A stretch of DNA of 64,000 bases, from assembly GCF_002933855.1 (NCBI RefSeq), contig NZ_BFAQ01000015.1, positions 1 to 64,000 of the forward strand, written 5' to 3'. The stretch is from Vibrio penaeicida (GTDB lineage Bacteria; Pseudomonadota; Gammaproteobacteria; Enterobacterales; Vibrionaceae). A program made the translations under genes and the position numbers. This document shows, piece by piece, positions 18,424 through 28,304 of this stretch. Each line of letters begins with the position of its first letter. Positions within the stretch are counted from its first letter, which is position 1. Below the pieces are notes generated by a model that worked only from the letters and a program-made list of their open reading frames with translations, was not told the DNA's origin and made no database searches.

Positions 18424-19419
18424 ATGAGCAAAGATTTTGGCGAACTACTGGTTGAAGGCAAGAATGTCGTAAAAGACTTCCCTATCAACAGTAATTCCTT
18501 AAACCAACCTATGATGCGTGCCATTAACGACGTGTCATTCAAAATGTATAAAAGCCGCGGTCTGTCAGTGGTCGGAGAGTCTGGTTCAGGCAAATCCACA
18601 ACGGCAAAAATGATCGCGAAAATGTACGCCCCAACTGAAGGCATTATCGAATATAAAGGTCGTGACATTCAAGGCATTAGTAGTCGCAAAGACATGATGC
18701 ATTATCGCGAAGGTGTTCAAATGGTATGGCAAGACCCGTTTGGTTCATTGAACCCAACGCATAATATCTTCCACCATATTGCACGCCCATTGCTGATTCA
18801 TAAGAAAATCACATCTGGCAATAAAAAAGAGCTCGAAGAACGCGTATACGATCTTCTTGAGCAAGTGGGGCTTATTCCGCCAAAAGAAACGGCAGAAAAG
18901 TTCCCTCATCAGCTTTCTGGTGGACAACGCCAGCGCGTTAATTTAGCAAGAAATATTGCCGTTGGCGCTGAGGTCGTTTTGGCTGATGAACCAACCTCGA
19001 TGTTAGACGTTTCTATCCGTGCAGGTGTACTAAACCTGATGGAAGAGATGAAGTTTGAAAAGCAGATGTCTTTGCTTTACATCACTCACGACATCGCAAC
19101 AGCGCGTTACATCGCTGAAGACTTAGCCGTTATGTACGTAGGTCATATGGTTGAGTGGGGAGACACTGAAGAGATCATTCACGATCCTCAACACCCTTAC
19201 ACTCAGCTTTTGGTATCGGCTGTGCCGGATCCGAAGAAATCGATCCATGAAAAATTGAAAGGCAACAAAGGGGATATCCCTCTCTGGACACCAGAGTCAG
19301 CGGGTTGTCCGTTTGCCGGTCGCTGTACCCACGTTTCCGATAAATGCAAAGAGCAGCTACCGGGTGTTACTCAGCTATCAGACAATCACTTTGTCCGTTG
19401 CTATTTGTACGAAAACTAA
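18424..19419 (+). CDS. ABC transporter ATP-binding protein 2 (OppF/DppF type)
   Basis: This 331-residue ATPase pairs with the previous one. Walker A is GESGSGKST, the signature is LSGGQRQR, Walker B is VVLADEPTSMLD and the switch is ITHD; the C-terminal extension again has clustered cysteines (CPFAGRCTHVSDKC). CTGGAGACAATT precedes the ATG. The last codons and the stop lie inside a 16-base tandem repeat described separately. Confidence 0.92.
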   Translation: MSKDFGELLVEGKNVVKDFPINSNSLNQPMMRAINDVSFKMYKSRGLSVVGESGSGKSTTAKMIAKMYAPTEGIIEYKGRDIQGISSRKDMMHYREGVQMVWQDPFGSLNPTHNIFHHIARPLLIHKKITSGNKKELEERVYDLLEQVGLIPPKETAEKFPHQLSGGQRQRVNLARNIAVGAEVVLADEPTSMLDVSIRAGVLNLMEEMKFEKQMSLLYITHDIATARYIAEDLAVMYVGHMVEWGDTEEIIHDPQHPYTQLLVSAVPDPKKSIHEKLKGNKGDIPLWTPESAGCPFAGRCTHVSDKCKEQLPGVTQLSDNHFVRCYLYEN

Positions 19420-19454
19420 TCTGTACGAAAACCAATCCGTACGAAAACTAGGCT
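19407..19454. repeat. three tandem copies of a 16-base unit across a stop codon
   Basis: Units at 19407-19422, 19423-19438 and 19439-19454 read GTACGAAAACTAATCT, GTACGAAAACCAATCC and GTACGAAAACTAGGCT. The first copy carries the stop codon of the second ATPase gene. The period is not a multiple of three, so copies two and three are outside the reading frame. Confidence 0.8.
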
Positions 19455-19503
19455 TCGCGAGAAGCAAGCTATACAAGATATTGAGGCACCAATTTGTGCC
19501 TCA
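19452..19503 (+). promoter_or_regulatory. two hairpins before the GH9 gene
   Basis: GCTTC-GCGA-GAAGC (19452-19465) and TGAGGCAC-CAATTT-GTGCCTCA (19482-19503, 8 bp perfect). There is no strong T-run after either; they probably mark an RNA-processing or partial termination point between the transporter and enzyme halves of the operon. Confidence 0.45.
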
Positions 19504-19528
19504 CTGATTTAATTTACGGGAGAACCCA

Positions 19529-21316
19529 ATGCAACTCTTAACTAACCAGATAGGCTATGAGGCTTCAGGCGCTAAGCATGCGGTGCTTTGTGTTGACGAA
19601 GCACTCGAAAAAGGCAGCCTAGCTCTACTGGTAAGAGCAGACTCTAAAGACAGCGTTTCTGGAAGCATTGGTTCGGAAGACATGGCTTCTAAGGAGACAG
19701 CGTCTGAAGAAATTGTTGCTTCATTCCAGATTGGTGAAGCTACTCAAGTTGCTCACTGGCATCAAGGACTGTTTTGCGAAATCGATTTTTCAGAATTTTC
19801 GGAATCCGGTCGCTTCTTGCTGCAAGTTAACGAGTTGCAATCTTCTCCCTTCGATATTCGTGAGGGTGTGTTGATGAACACTACCTTCTCGGATGTCCTT
19901 CATTATTTTAAATCCCAACGTTGTGGTGGGATTTACGAGAAACAAGATCGCACTATCCCGCTGCTGAACTCAGACAAAACTGTCGATGTTCGAGGTGGTT
20001 GGTACGATGCATCAGGTGATGTCAGTAAATATATGAGCCACCTGTCTTATGCCAATTTTTTAAACCCTCAACAAACTCCAATGGTCGTATGGAATATGTT
20101 GAAAGGCTTAGAGTTAGTGGAGGAGCGCTCTGACTTTGCAGCATATTCTCGGGTGAGGCTAACAGAAGAAGCACTGTTTGGTGCCGACTTCTTAGCCCGT
20201 ATGCAACACCCGGAGGGTTTCTTTTACATGACGGTCTTTGACAAATGGAGCAAAGACATAAAGCAACGGGAGATTTGTGCCTACGAGACGCAGGACGGTC
20301 ACAAAAAAGACGACTACCATGCAGGTTTTCGTCAAGGTGGCGGAATGGCAATCGCAGCCCTAGCTTCCGCTTCTCGGCTTGATGTGTGTGGCGACTTTTC
20401 GCAAGAACATTACCTAGAAGCGGCGGAAAAAGGCTATTGGCACTTAAAGGAGTACAATACTCGCTACCTCAATGATGGTGTAGAGAACATTATTGATGAG
20501 TATTGCGCATTGATGGCCTGTGTTGAGTTATACCGTTCAACTGGTGAACAATGCTACCTGTCGGAGGCGCAAATGTGGGCTAATCGCCTATCGTTACGCC
20601 AGCTTACCGACGCACGTTTTGAACATTACTGGGCTGCCACAGACGATGGCAGTCGCCCTTATTATCACGCGGCAGAAGCAGGATTACCCGTTATTGCCCT
20701 TTGTGAATATTTGTCTGTTGAAAGACGCGAATCGCAAAAAGAAAAAATCCAAGAAGTCATCAATCAAGCGGTTGAGTTCGAACTTAATATCACTCATCAC
20801 GTAGATAACCCATTTGGTTACCCTCGCCAATACGTTAAATCGGTTAATGGTGTAAAACGAGATGCGTTCTTTGTCGCACACGAAAACGAATCTGGGTATT
20901 GGTGGCAGGGCGAAAATGCTCGCTTAGGTTCCCTTTCAAGCATGGTTTATCTTGCCAAGCCATATATCACCGAATCGTTGCAAACTAAAGCTCAAGCTTA
21001 TGCTCAGCGCTGTCTCGACTGGATCGTTGGCCTCAATCCCTATGACATGTGCATGCTAGATGGATACGGAAAAAACAACCCAGATTACTTACCACAATAT
21101 GGTTTTTATAACGCTAAAGGTGGTATTTGCAACGGGATAACAGGTGGTTTTGACGACGAAGAAGACATCGCTTTCAACCCAGAAGGTCAGAAAGACGACA
21201 TGCTTCAAAACTGGCGCTGGGGTGAACAATGGATCCCGCATGGCGCTTGGTACTTACTTGCCATCATGGCGCAGTTTTCAGTTCAAACACAAAACGCAGG
21301 TCAACCTCAGGATTAA
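19529..21316 (+). CDS. Glycoside hydrolase family 9, likely exo-beta-D-glucosaminidase
   Basis: The 595-residue protein has no signal peptide, so it acts in the cytosol. An N-terminal beta-sandwich (about 1-115) precedes a GH9 (alpha/alpha)6 barrel. The catalytic-base motif reads GGWYDASGD with D160 and D164, and the acid lies in the HENESGYWWQGE region. GH9 proteins in this position in Vibrio and Photobacterium have been described as acting on glucosamine or glucose at the non-reducing end of chitin-derived oligosaccharides. A serine-, glycine- and glutamate-rich stretch at about residues 38-62 (DSKDSVSGSIGSEDMASKE) looks like a local insertion. GGGAG precedes the ATG. Exact substrate is inference. 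Confidence 0.85.
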   Translation: MQLLTNQIGYEASGAKHAVLCVDEALEKGSLALLVRADSKDSVSGSIGSEDMASKETASEEIVASFQIGEATQVAHWHQGLFCEIDFSEFSESGRFLLQVNELQSSPFDIREGVLMNTTFSDVLHYFKSQRCGGIYEKQDRTIPLLNSDKTVDVRGGWYDASGDVSKYMSHLSYANFLNPQQTPMVVWNMLKGLELVEERSDFAAYSRVRLTEEALFGADFLARMQHPEGFFYMTVFDKWSKDIKQREICAYETQDGHKKDDYHAGFRQGGGMAIAALASASRLDVCGDFSQEHYLEAAEKGYWHLKEYNTRYLNDGVENIIDEYCALMACVELYRSTGEQCYLSEAQMWANRLSLRQLTDARFEHYWAATDDGSRPYYHAAEAGLPVIALCEYLSVERRESQKEKIQEVINQAVEFELNITHHVDNPFGYPRQYVKSVNGVKRDAFFVAHENESGYWWQGENARLGSLSSMVYLAKPYITESLQTKAQAYAQRCLDWIVGLNPYDMCMLDGYGKNNPDYLPQYGFYNAKGGICNGITGGFDDEEDIAFNPEGQKDDMLQNWRWGEQWIPHGAWYLLAIMAQFSVQTQNAGQPQD

Positions 21317-21321
21317 AACGA

Positions 21322-22206
21322 ATGACTCAGTATTTTGTCGGTATAGACGGCGGTGGCACCTCGTGCCGAGCTCGCATCAGAAATGAACAAGGCGAAACAC
21401 TAGGCGAAGCCAAAAGTGGAAGCGCTAACATCATGTTAGGTGTCCAATTGGCTATGGATTCCATTGTGGCGGCAGTGACAGAAGCCGCCAAGCAAGGTGG
21501 GCTATCTGATGCCGATTTAACCAAAATGCATCTTGGAATGGCATTAGCTGGGGCTGAACAAGAATCCTTCTGGCAAGATTTTATGGCACTGCCACATCCT
21601 TTTGCCAGCGTCGTACTGAATACTGACGCCTATGGCGCATGTTTGGGTGCTCACAATGGTGAAAATGGCGCCATTATGATCGCCGGAACTGGCTCTTGCG
21701 GTATTTTGCTGAAAGACGGCGAACAACATGTTGTAGGTGGGCGAGAGTTTCCTATCTCTGATCAAGGTGGTGGCGCAGTTATGGGGTTACACCTCATTCA
21801 ACAAGTGCTCTTAGCTGAAGATGGGATCGTGGCAAAAACACCGCTATCTCAACATGTCATGAGTCATTTCGACAACAATATAGACAATATTGTGACTTGG
21901 TCTAAATCCGCAAAACCGCGTGATTACGGTCAGTTCTCTCCAGCTATTTTCGAGCATGCCTACCAAGGCGATGAGTTGGGCGTAAAAATGCTTAAGCAAA
22001 CTGCTTCCGATGTTGAAATGTTCTTAGTGGCATTGAACAAAAGAGGGGCAGAACGCATCGCTCTAATGGGCAGCATTGGTGAACGTATTGTCCAATGGCT
22101 ATCTCCCCCTGTACAAAACTGGATTGTGACACCTAAACACGATGCCATCGAAGGCGGCATCATGATGGCTGGCAAACCAGAGCACAATCTATTTACTCTA
22201 AGGTAA
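21322..22206 (+). CDS. gspK: Glucosamine/N-acetylglucosamine kinase (BadF/BadG/BcrA ATPase family)
   Basis: The 294-residue protein has the sugar-kinase fold of the BadF/BadG family: phosphate-1 loop FVGIDGGGTSCRA at the N-terminus and the adenosine-binding segment IMIAGTGSCGILL. The orthologue in V. cholerae was described as a glucosamine-specific kinase (GspK). It would phosphorylate the sugar released by the neighbouring hydrolases. I start it at the ATG at 21322, which gives MTQYFVGIDGGG; it lies five bases after the previous stop, with AGGA inside the end of the GH9 gene, suggesting coupled translation. Confidence 0.88.
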   Translation: MTQYFVGIDGGGTSCRARIRNEQGETLGEAKSGSANIMLGVQLAMDSIVAAVTEAAKQGGLSDADLTKMHLGMALAGAEQESFWQDFMALPHPFASVVLNTDAYGACLGAHNGENGAIMIAGTGSCGILLKDGEQHVVGGREFPISDQGGGAVMGLHLIQQVLLAEDGIVAKTPLSQHVMSHFDNNIDNIVTWSKSAKPRDYGQFSPAIFEHAYQGDELGVKMLKQTASDVEMFLVALNKRGAERIALMGSIGERIVQWLSPPVQNWIVTPKHDAIEGGIMMAGKPEHNLFTLR

Positions 22207-22211
22207 TATTT

Positions 22212-24131
22212 ATGAATTATCGTGTCGATCTTGCTGTACTTTCAGAGCAAAATGGCGTCGCTCGCTTTGGTCTTACTCTGCATAATTTGAGTGATCAGGA
22301 TATTTCTTCTTGGGCACTGCATTTTTCATTAGATCGATACATCCTTACGGATACCTTAACGCAAGGCAAAGTAGAGCAAGTCGGTAGCCATTGCATTCTC
22401 AGCCCTCAAAATAGTGAAGCTCTTGCTGCCAACCATCATTACTTTATCGAATTTTCGACTAATACATTCCCATTTCGCTATCTTGCCGACGGTATTGATG
22501 ATGCCTACCTTGAAATCAAACAAGGTGAAGAATCGAAAAACGTCTCCGTCGATATAACGCCCATTGCTCTCTTGTCCCCCTATAAGAAGCGCGAAAGCAT
22601 TCCACAAGTAGAAGCGGCAGATATCGCATTAATTCCCAAGCCAAGTAGCATTACGCAGCTAGATGGAACATTTGCGCTCACTCAGATGACTGGCTTTTCA
22701 GTTTCGACGTCTTTAGCGGAAGAAGCAACGGAATGGCTAATAGATGAAATAGCTCAAACGGCTAATATCAACCTGACACGCAATGAAAACGGGAATGTCA
22801 TCTTTAGGAGTAATCCTACACTCGATAAAGGTCATTACAGCCTTAACGTTCAAGAGCATTCAATTACGTTAGAATCCGGCTCTCATTCTGGTTTTATGCA
22901 TGCATGTGCGACCTTGATGCAGCTTATCTCGGCCAAGCAGGTCAATACTCACGTTCCGTGCATGACAATTAAAGACAACCCGAGATACAGCTACCGCGGC
23001 ATGATGCTCGATTGCGCAAGGCATTTTCACAGCGTTGAACAAGTGAAAAAGATGATTAACCATCTTGCTTACTACAAATTTAACTACTTCCATTGGCACC
23101 TGACCGATGACGAAGGCTGGCGAATTGAAATTAAGGCATTTCCAGAGTTAACTGACATCGGTGCTAAACGTGGTCCGGGAATGGCAAATGATGCTCAATA
23201 CAGCCATTTAGCCACACCTTATGATGGTTTCTATACGCAAGAAGACATAAAGGAAGTCATCGAATACGCCGCGCAACGTGCCATTACGGTAATACCTGAA
23301 ATTGATATTCCTGGTCACTGCCGCGCAGCGATAAAAGCTTTGCCCGACTTATTAGTCGATAAAGAAGATCAATCCGAATATTTAAGTATCCAAAACTACT
23401 CCGACAATGTGCTTTCTCCAGCCATTGATGGCACTTATCAGTTCTTGGATACCGTGCTCACAGAAGTTTCAGATTTGTTCCCTTCGCCTTACGTTCACAT
23501 TGGTGCGGATGAAGTTCCCAAAAATGTTTGGACCAAAAGCCCTCGTTGCCAAGCAATGATGAAAGAATTTGGTTACGACGATGCCAAAGAACTGCAAGGA
23601 CATCTATTACGCCACGCTGAGAAAAAGCTGAAGTCCCTCGGAAAACGCATGTTGGGCTGGGAAGAAGCGAAACACGGCAATAAAGTCTCTAAAGAGACCG
23701 TTATTTATTCTTGGGTGAACGAAGAAGCTGCATTGGAATGTGCAAAAGATGGGTTTGACGTCGTGCTTCAACCTGCTCAAACCACGTACCTCGACATGAC
23801 ACAAGACTACGCGCCAGAAGAGCCGGGAGTCGACTGGGCCAATCCAATCCCTCTTGAAATGGCTTACCACTATGAACCATTAAATGAAGTTTCAGATGAT
23901 GACCCAATTCGCCAAAGAATCTGGGGAATTCAGTGCGCCTTATGGTGTGAAAAAATATCAGACCCATCTCGTCTTGAATACATGGTATTCCCACGAATTT
24001 CTGCACTAGCGGAAGTCAGTTGGAGCCAAACCAAACAACGAGATTGGCTGGACTATTTGTCCAGATTGAAAGGACATCTGCCTCATTGGCAACGCTTGGG
24101 CGTGAATTACCGCTCGCCTTGGCAAGATTAA
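22212..24131 (+). CDS. Beta-N-acetylhexosaminidase, GH20
   Basis: The 639-residue enzyme removes GlcNAc from the non-reducing ends of chitin oligosaccharides. The N-terminal domain (to about 130) is a carbohydrate-binding-like beta-sandwich, then comes the GH20b domain, then the catalytic barrel with motifs RGMMLDCARHFH and HLTDDEGWR. The catalytic Asp-Glu pair is D433-E434 in HIGADEV. No signal peptide is visible, so it is cytosolic, unlike secreted Vibrio chitobiases. It starts five bases after the kinase gene with AAGG upstream. Confidence 0.92.
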   Translation: MNYRVDLAVLSEQNGVARFGLTLHNLSDQDISSWALHFSLDRYILTDTLTQGKVEQVGSHCILSPQNSEALAANHHYFIEFSTNTFPFRYLADGIDDAYLEIKQGEESKNVSVDITPIALLSPYKKRESIPQVEAADIALIPKPSSITQLDGTFALTQMTGFSVSTSLAEEATEWLIDEIAQTANINLTRNENGNVIFRSNPTLDKGHYSLNVQEHSITLESGSHSGFMHACATLMQLISAKQVNTHVPCMTIKDNPRYSYRGMMLDCARHFHSVEQVKKMINHLAYYKFNYFHWHLTDDEGWRIEIKAFPELTDIGAKRGPGMANDAQYSHLATPYDGFYTQEDIKEVIEYAAQRAITVIPEIDIPGHCRAAIKALPDLLVDKEDQSEYLSIQNYSDNVLSPAIDGTYQFLDTVLTEVSDLFPSPYVHIGADEVPKNVWTKSPRCQAMMKEFGYDDAKELQGHLLRHAEKKLKSLGKRMLGWEEAKHGNKVSKETVIYSWVNEEAALECAKDGFDVVLQPAQTTYLDMTQDYAPEEPGVDWANPIPLEMAYHYEPLNEVSDDDPIRQRIWGIQCALWCEKISDPSRLEYMVFPRISALAEVSWSQTKQRDWLDYLSRLKGHLPHWQRLGVNYRSPWQD

Positions 24132-24215
24132 CATTGCGTCAAGCAACGGCTTAGACGAAGAAATTACTCGTTTTTTTACTGCAACCCTTCGCAGTTTGTT
24201 TAAAAGGAAAGAACC

Positions 24216-26621
24216 ATGAAATACGGCTATTTCGATAACGATAATCGTGAATATGTCATTACGCGTCCAGATGCACCAGCGCCATGGACAAACTACTTAG
24301 GCACGGAAAAGTTCTGTACTGTGATTTCTCATAACGCAGGCGGTTACTCATTCTATAACTCTCCAGAATACAACCGTGTCACTAAGTTTCGTCCAAATGC
24401 GACACTTGATCGCCCAGGGCATTACGTTTACCTGCGTGACGATGAAACAGGTGATTACTGGTCAATTTCATGGCAGCCAGTGGCAAAAAGCCTAGATGAA
24501 GCGAATTACGAAGTTCGTCATGGTCTTTCTTACTCAAAATTCAAATGTGAATATGCGGGTATTACTGCGACCAAAACACTGTTTGTACCAAAAGGCGAAG
24601 ATGCAGAAATCTGGGATGTTGTTCTTAAAAATACGTCAGATAAACCTCGTACAATCAGTGCATTTTCATTTGTTGAATTCTCGTTCAGCCATATCCAATC
24701 GGACAACCAAAACCATCAAATGTCTTTGTACTCTGCAGGTACGGAATACAAAGAGGGTGTGATTGAGTATGACCTGTACTACAACACAAATGACTTTGAA
24801 GGCTTCTACTACCTAGCTTCTACGTTCAGCCCAGACTCATACGATGGCCAGCGCGACAGCTTTCTAGGCGCGTATCGCGACGAAGCGAACCCAATCGCAG
24901 TTGAAAACGGCAAGTGTTCTAACACAGCGCAAACTTGTTACAACCACTGTGGCTCACTGCACAAGCAATTCACTATCCAACCAGGTGAAGAAGTGCGTTT
25001 TGCCTACATTCTAGGTATTGGTAAAGGCAACGGCGAGCGCCTACGTGAAAAATACCAAGATCTCAATGAAGTGGATGCAGCATTTGATAGCATTAAAGCT
25101 CACTGGGATGAGCGTTGTGCCAAGTTCCAAGTGAAGTCACCAAACGAAGGCTTGGACACCATGATCAACACATGGACGCTATACCAAGCAGAAACATGTG
25201 TGGTTTGGTCTCGCTTTGCCTCTTTCATTGAAGTGGGCGGTCGTACTGGTTTGGGTTACCGTGATACCGCGCAAGATGCCATTTCTGTGCCTCACTCCAA
25301 TGCTGAAATGACTCGCAAGCGCCTCGTTGATCTTCTACGTGGTCAGGTTAAAGCGGGCTACGGCTTACACCTATTTGATCCTGATTGGTTTGATCCTGAA
25401 AAAGCAGACGTTGAGCCTTCAAAATCGCCAACAGTCGTTCCAACGCCTTCCGATGAAGACAAGATCCACGGCATTGAAGATACATGCTCAGACGATCACT
25501 TATGGTTGGTTCCTACGATCTGTAAGTACGTTATGGAAACGGGCGAAGAAAGCTTCTTCGACGAAAGCATTCCATACGCAGACGGTGGCGATGCATCCGT
25601 TTATGATCACATGAAAGCAGCCCTAGACTTCTCGGCTAAATACGTTGGACAAACAGGTATTTGTAAAGGTCTGCGCGCAGACTGGAACGACTGTCTGAAC
25701 CTAGGTGGCGGTGAGTCATCAATGGTGTCATTCCTTCATTTCTGGGCACTGCAAGAATTTATCGACCTCGCCAAATACCGTGGCAACGATGAAGATGTTG
25801 CTAAGTACACTGAAATGGCAGCAAACGTTCGTGAAGCTTGTGAAACGCACCTTTGGGACGACGAAGGTGGCTGGTACATCCGTGGTCTAACAAAGAATGG
25901 CGAAAAAATTGGTACAGCCCAGCAAAAAGAAGGCCGTGTACACCTAGAGTCCAATACTCTGGCGGTACTGTCTGGAGCGGTATCTCAAGAACGCGGCGAA
26001 AAAGCAATGGACGCGGTTGATGAGAACCTATTCTCTGAATACGGTCTGCACCTAAACGCACCTTCTTTTGCTACACCAAACGACGACATCGGTTTTGTTA
26101 CTCGTGTTTATCAAGGCGTAAAAGAAAACGGGGCGATCTTCTCTCACCCGAACCCTTGGGCATGGGTTGCAGAAGCGAAATTGGGTCGTGGCGACCGTGC
26201 AATGAAATTCTTCGATGCATTGAACCCGTACAACCAAAACGAGAACATCGAAAAGCGTGTCGCTGAACCATACTCCTACGTACAGTTCATCATGGGTCGC
26301 GACCACCAAGATCATGGCCGTGCAAACCACCCTTGGTTAACGGGTACGTCTGGCTGGGCATATTTCGCCGTGACCAACTTTATTCTTGGTGTAAGTGCTG
26401 GATTTGAAGGCTTAAGTATTGATCCTTGTATCCCAACCGAATGGCCTGGATTTGAAGTGAGGCGTCAATGGCGTGGAGCAACGTACAACATTAAAGTGCA
26501 AAACCCAGATTCCGTCAGCAAGGGCGTGAAATCTATCACTGTGAATGGCGAAGCGGTAAGCGGCGTAGTTCCAGTACAAGCTGAAGGCAGCATCAACGAC
26601 GTTGTCGTTGTTCTTGGATAA
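24216..26621 (+). CDS. chbP: N,N'-diacetylchitobiose phosphorylase, GH94
   Basis: ChbP splits chitobiose with phosphate into GlcNAc-1-phosphate and GlcNAc, saving one ATP per disaccharide. The 801-residue length equals that of the characterised V. proteolyticus enzyme, and the general acid falls at the same number, D492, in ADWNDCLNLGGGE. The N-terminal beta-sandwich and the linker to the alpha-barrel are present. An AAAGGAAAG ribosome site precedes the ATG. Codon bias resembles that of the binding protein, suggesting high expression. The 84 bases before the gene contain no other element that I recognise. Confidence 0.95.
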   Translation: MKYGYFDNDNREYVITRPDAPAPWTNYLGTEKFCTVISHNAGGYSFYNSPEYNRVTKFRPNATLDRPGHYVYLRDDETGDYWSISWQPVAKSLDEANYEVRHGLSYSKFKCEYAGITATKTLFVPKGEDAEIWDVVLKNTSDKPRTISAFSFVEFSFSHIQSDNQNHQMSLYSAGTEYKEGVIEYDLYYNTNDFEGFYYLASTFSPDSYDGQRDSFLGAYRDEANPIAVENGKCSNTAQTCYNHCGSLHKQFTIQPGEEVRFAYILGIGKGNGERLREKYQDLNEVDAAFDSIKAHWDERCAKFQVKSPNEGLDTMINTWTLYQAETCVVWSRFASFIEVGGRTGLGYRDTAQDAISVPHSNAEMTRKRLVDLLRGQVKAGYGLHLFDPDWFDPEKADVEPSKSPTVVPTPSDEDKIHGIEDTCSDDHLWLVPTICKYVMETGEESFFDESIPYADGGDASVYDHMKAALDFSAKYVGQTGICKGLRADWNDCLNLGGGESSMVSFLHFWALQEFIDLAKYRGNDEDVAKYTEMAANVREACETHLWDDEGGWYIRGLTKNGEKIGTAQQKEGRVHLESNTLAVLSGAVSQERGEKAMDAVDENLFSEYGLHLNAPSFATPNDDIGFVTRVYQGVKENGAIFSHPNPWAWVAEAKLGRGDRAMKFFDALNPYNQNENIEKRVAEPYSYVQFIMGRDHQDHGRANHPWLTGTSGWAYFAVTNFILGVSAGFEGLSIDPCIPTEWPGFEVRRQWRGATYNIKVQNPDSVSKGVKSITVNGEAVSGVVPVQAEGSINDVVVVLG

Positions 26622-26720
26622 ATTAGCTGTTCTAGGCTAACCCTTTTTGGTGGGAGAACTTTCTCCCACCCATTTATTTTTTGGTTCATTGTGAACCACG
26701 GAGAGAAATAGGATTTTAAT

Positions 26721-28133
26721 ATGATTAAGTTCGGTACAGGTGGCTGGCGCGCCTTTATCGGCGAAGAGTTCACCAAAGACAACGTTCGTCTGGTGGCTCA
26801 AGCCGTAGCCAATATCATGTTAAACGAAAAAGTAGAGGACAAAGGTTTCATTGTCGGTTACGACAGACGCTTCCTTTCTGATAAAGCAGGCAGCTGGTTT
26901 GCAGAAGTACTTGCCGCCAACGGCATCACCGTCAGCTTTATCAATAAGTTTGTTCCTACCCCAATAGTGATGTTTAAAGCAAAAGAGATGGGCTGTGCCT
27001 ACTCAGCTTGCATTACTGCATCGCACAACCCTGCCGATTACAATGGCATAAAAGTCTTCATTGAAGGCGGTCGAGACGCAGACGAGATCATCACGCAAAA
27101 AATTGAAGATCAAATCTCAACGCTCACGCTTGATCAAGTCAAAAGTACCGACTTTGAGCAAGCTGTAGCTGACAAAACCATCATCGAAATCAACCCAATG
27201 AACGAGTTCGTTGACTCGATCATTAACTTTATTGATATCGAAGCGATCAAAAAAGCCAACTTGCGTGTGCTGATCGATCCTATGTTCGGTGTTGCAAAGA
27301 ACGCACTACAAACGGTATTGATCAATGGACGTTGTGATGTAGACGTGATCAATGATGGCAAGAACCCAGATTTTGGCGGGCTGATGCCTTCTCCAAGTGC
27401 AGCCACGCTTTACCGATTAAAGCATTTGGTTGCCGCTGAAGGGTATGACATTGGTATCGGTACCGATGGCGATGCTGACCGCTTGGGCATTATTGATGAA
27501 AAAGGTGACTTCATTCACCCCAATGAAGTTCTAATTCTGCTGTACTACTATTTACTGAAGTACAAAGGTTGGAAAGGGTCGGTTGTACGTAACATCGCAA
27601 CGACTCACCTCCTAGATAAGATTGCGGAAGATAACGGCGAAAAATCTTTTGAAGTGCCGGTTGGCTTTAAGCATATCAGCTCTCAAATGGAAGCAGATGA
27701 TTCCTTGATTGGTGGTGAAAGCTCAGGCGGTTTGACCATTCGCGGTCACATCAAAGGCAAAGACGGCGTGTTCGCATCCAGCCTATTGGTTGAGATGATC
27801 AGTGTAACGGGTAAGAAACTCTCTGAATTACTGGATGAGATCTACAGCCAATATGGCTATGCCTATACTGCTGAAGGTGATTGCACTTTTAAACCAAGCG
27901 AGAAAGAAGCCCTTTACAACAAGATTTATGTTGAAAAGCAGCTTCCTGAGTTTGAATTTGAAATTGAAAAAGTCAGCTATGAAGATGGCGCAAAAGTTTA
28001 CTTTAAAAATGGTGGCTGGGTGATTGCAAGATTCTCAGGTACTGAACCTTTGCTTCGTATCTTCTCTGAAATGAAAGACAAAGAAACTGCTGAAGCGACC
28101 GTTGCTTTGGTCAAAGAGTTCTTGTCACTCTGA
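26721..28133 (+). CDS. Phosphohexomutase, likely GlcNAc-1-P/GlcNAc-6-P interconversion
   Basis: The 470-residue protein belongs to the alpha-D-phosphohexomutase family: phosphoserine loop TASHNP with S101, metal loop GTDGDADRLG, sugar loop GGESSGG, and phosphate loop RFSGTEPLLR. Placed directly after chbP, its most likely job is to turn the GlcNAc-1-phosphate made by phosphorolysis into GlcNAc-6-phosphate for deacetylation and deamination elsewhere. Phosphoglucomutase activity cannot be ruled out. AGAGAAATAGGA precedes the ATG. It is the last gene of the operon. Confidence 0.88.
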   Translation: MIKFGTGGWRAFIGEEFTKDNVRLVAQAVANIMLNEKVEDKGFIVGYDRRFLSDKAGSWFAEVLAANGITVSFINKFVPTPIVMFKAKEMGCAYSACITASHNPADYNGIKVFIEGGRDADEIITQKIEDQISTLTLDQVKSTDFEQAVADKTIIEINPMNEFVDSIINFIDIEAIKKANLRVLIDPMFGVAKNALQTVLINGRCDVDVINDGKNPDFGGLMPSPSAATLYRLKHLVAAEGYDIGIGTDGDADRLGIIDEKGDFIHPNEVLILLYYYLLKYKGWKGSVVRNIATTHLLDKIAEDNGEKSFEVPVGFKHISSQMEADDSLIGGESSGGLTIRGHIKGKDGVFASSLLVEMISVTGKKLSELLDEIYSQYGYAYTAEGDCTFKPSEKEALYNKIYVEKQLPEFEFEIEKVSYEDGAKVYFKNGGWVIARFSGTEPLLRIFSEMKDKETAEATVALVKEFLSL

Positions 28134-28207
28134 TCCTAAAGAACAATTGTCACAATTATTCTTTACGATACTTTGGACACACCGAGTTGCTAGTCACAGC
28201 TCGGTGT
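28079..28207 (+). other. hairpin after the chitin operon
   Basis: ACACCGAG (28179-28186) pairs with CTCGGTGT (28200-28207) around 13 bases. There is no T-run, so it may act as a message-end stabiliser ahead of the true terminator at 28252. The element proper spans 28179-28207; the bases before it are the end of the mutase gene. Confidence 0.35.
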
Positions 28208-28251
28208 TCACCTATCAATTGATGGTGATATACCCCTATAGGTCCAAAAAC

Positions 28252-28275
28252 AAAGCCCAGCATTTGCTGGGCTTT
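28252..28275. terminator. bidirectional terminator between chitin operon and fbpC
   Basis: AAAGCCCAGC (28252-28261) and GCTGGGCTTT (28266-28275) form a perfect 10-bp stem with an ATTT loop. On the minus strand GTTTTTGG follows; on the plus strand ATCCTTTC follows. It serves two convergent operons. Confidence 0.75.
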
Positions 28276-28304
28276 ATCCTTTCTATTTCTAAATCTGGTT
28301 TTCG

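Noticed and set aside
19407..19454. CRISPR array
   Set aside because: Three adjacent 16-base units without spacers; it is a simple tandem repeat and no cas genes are present.
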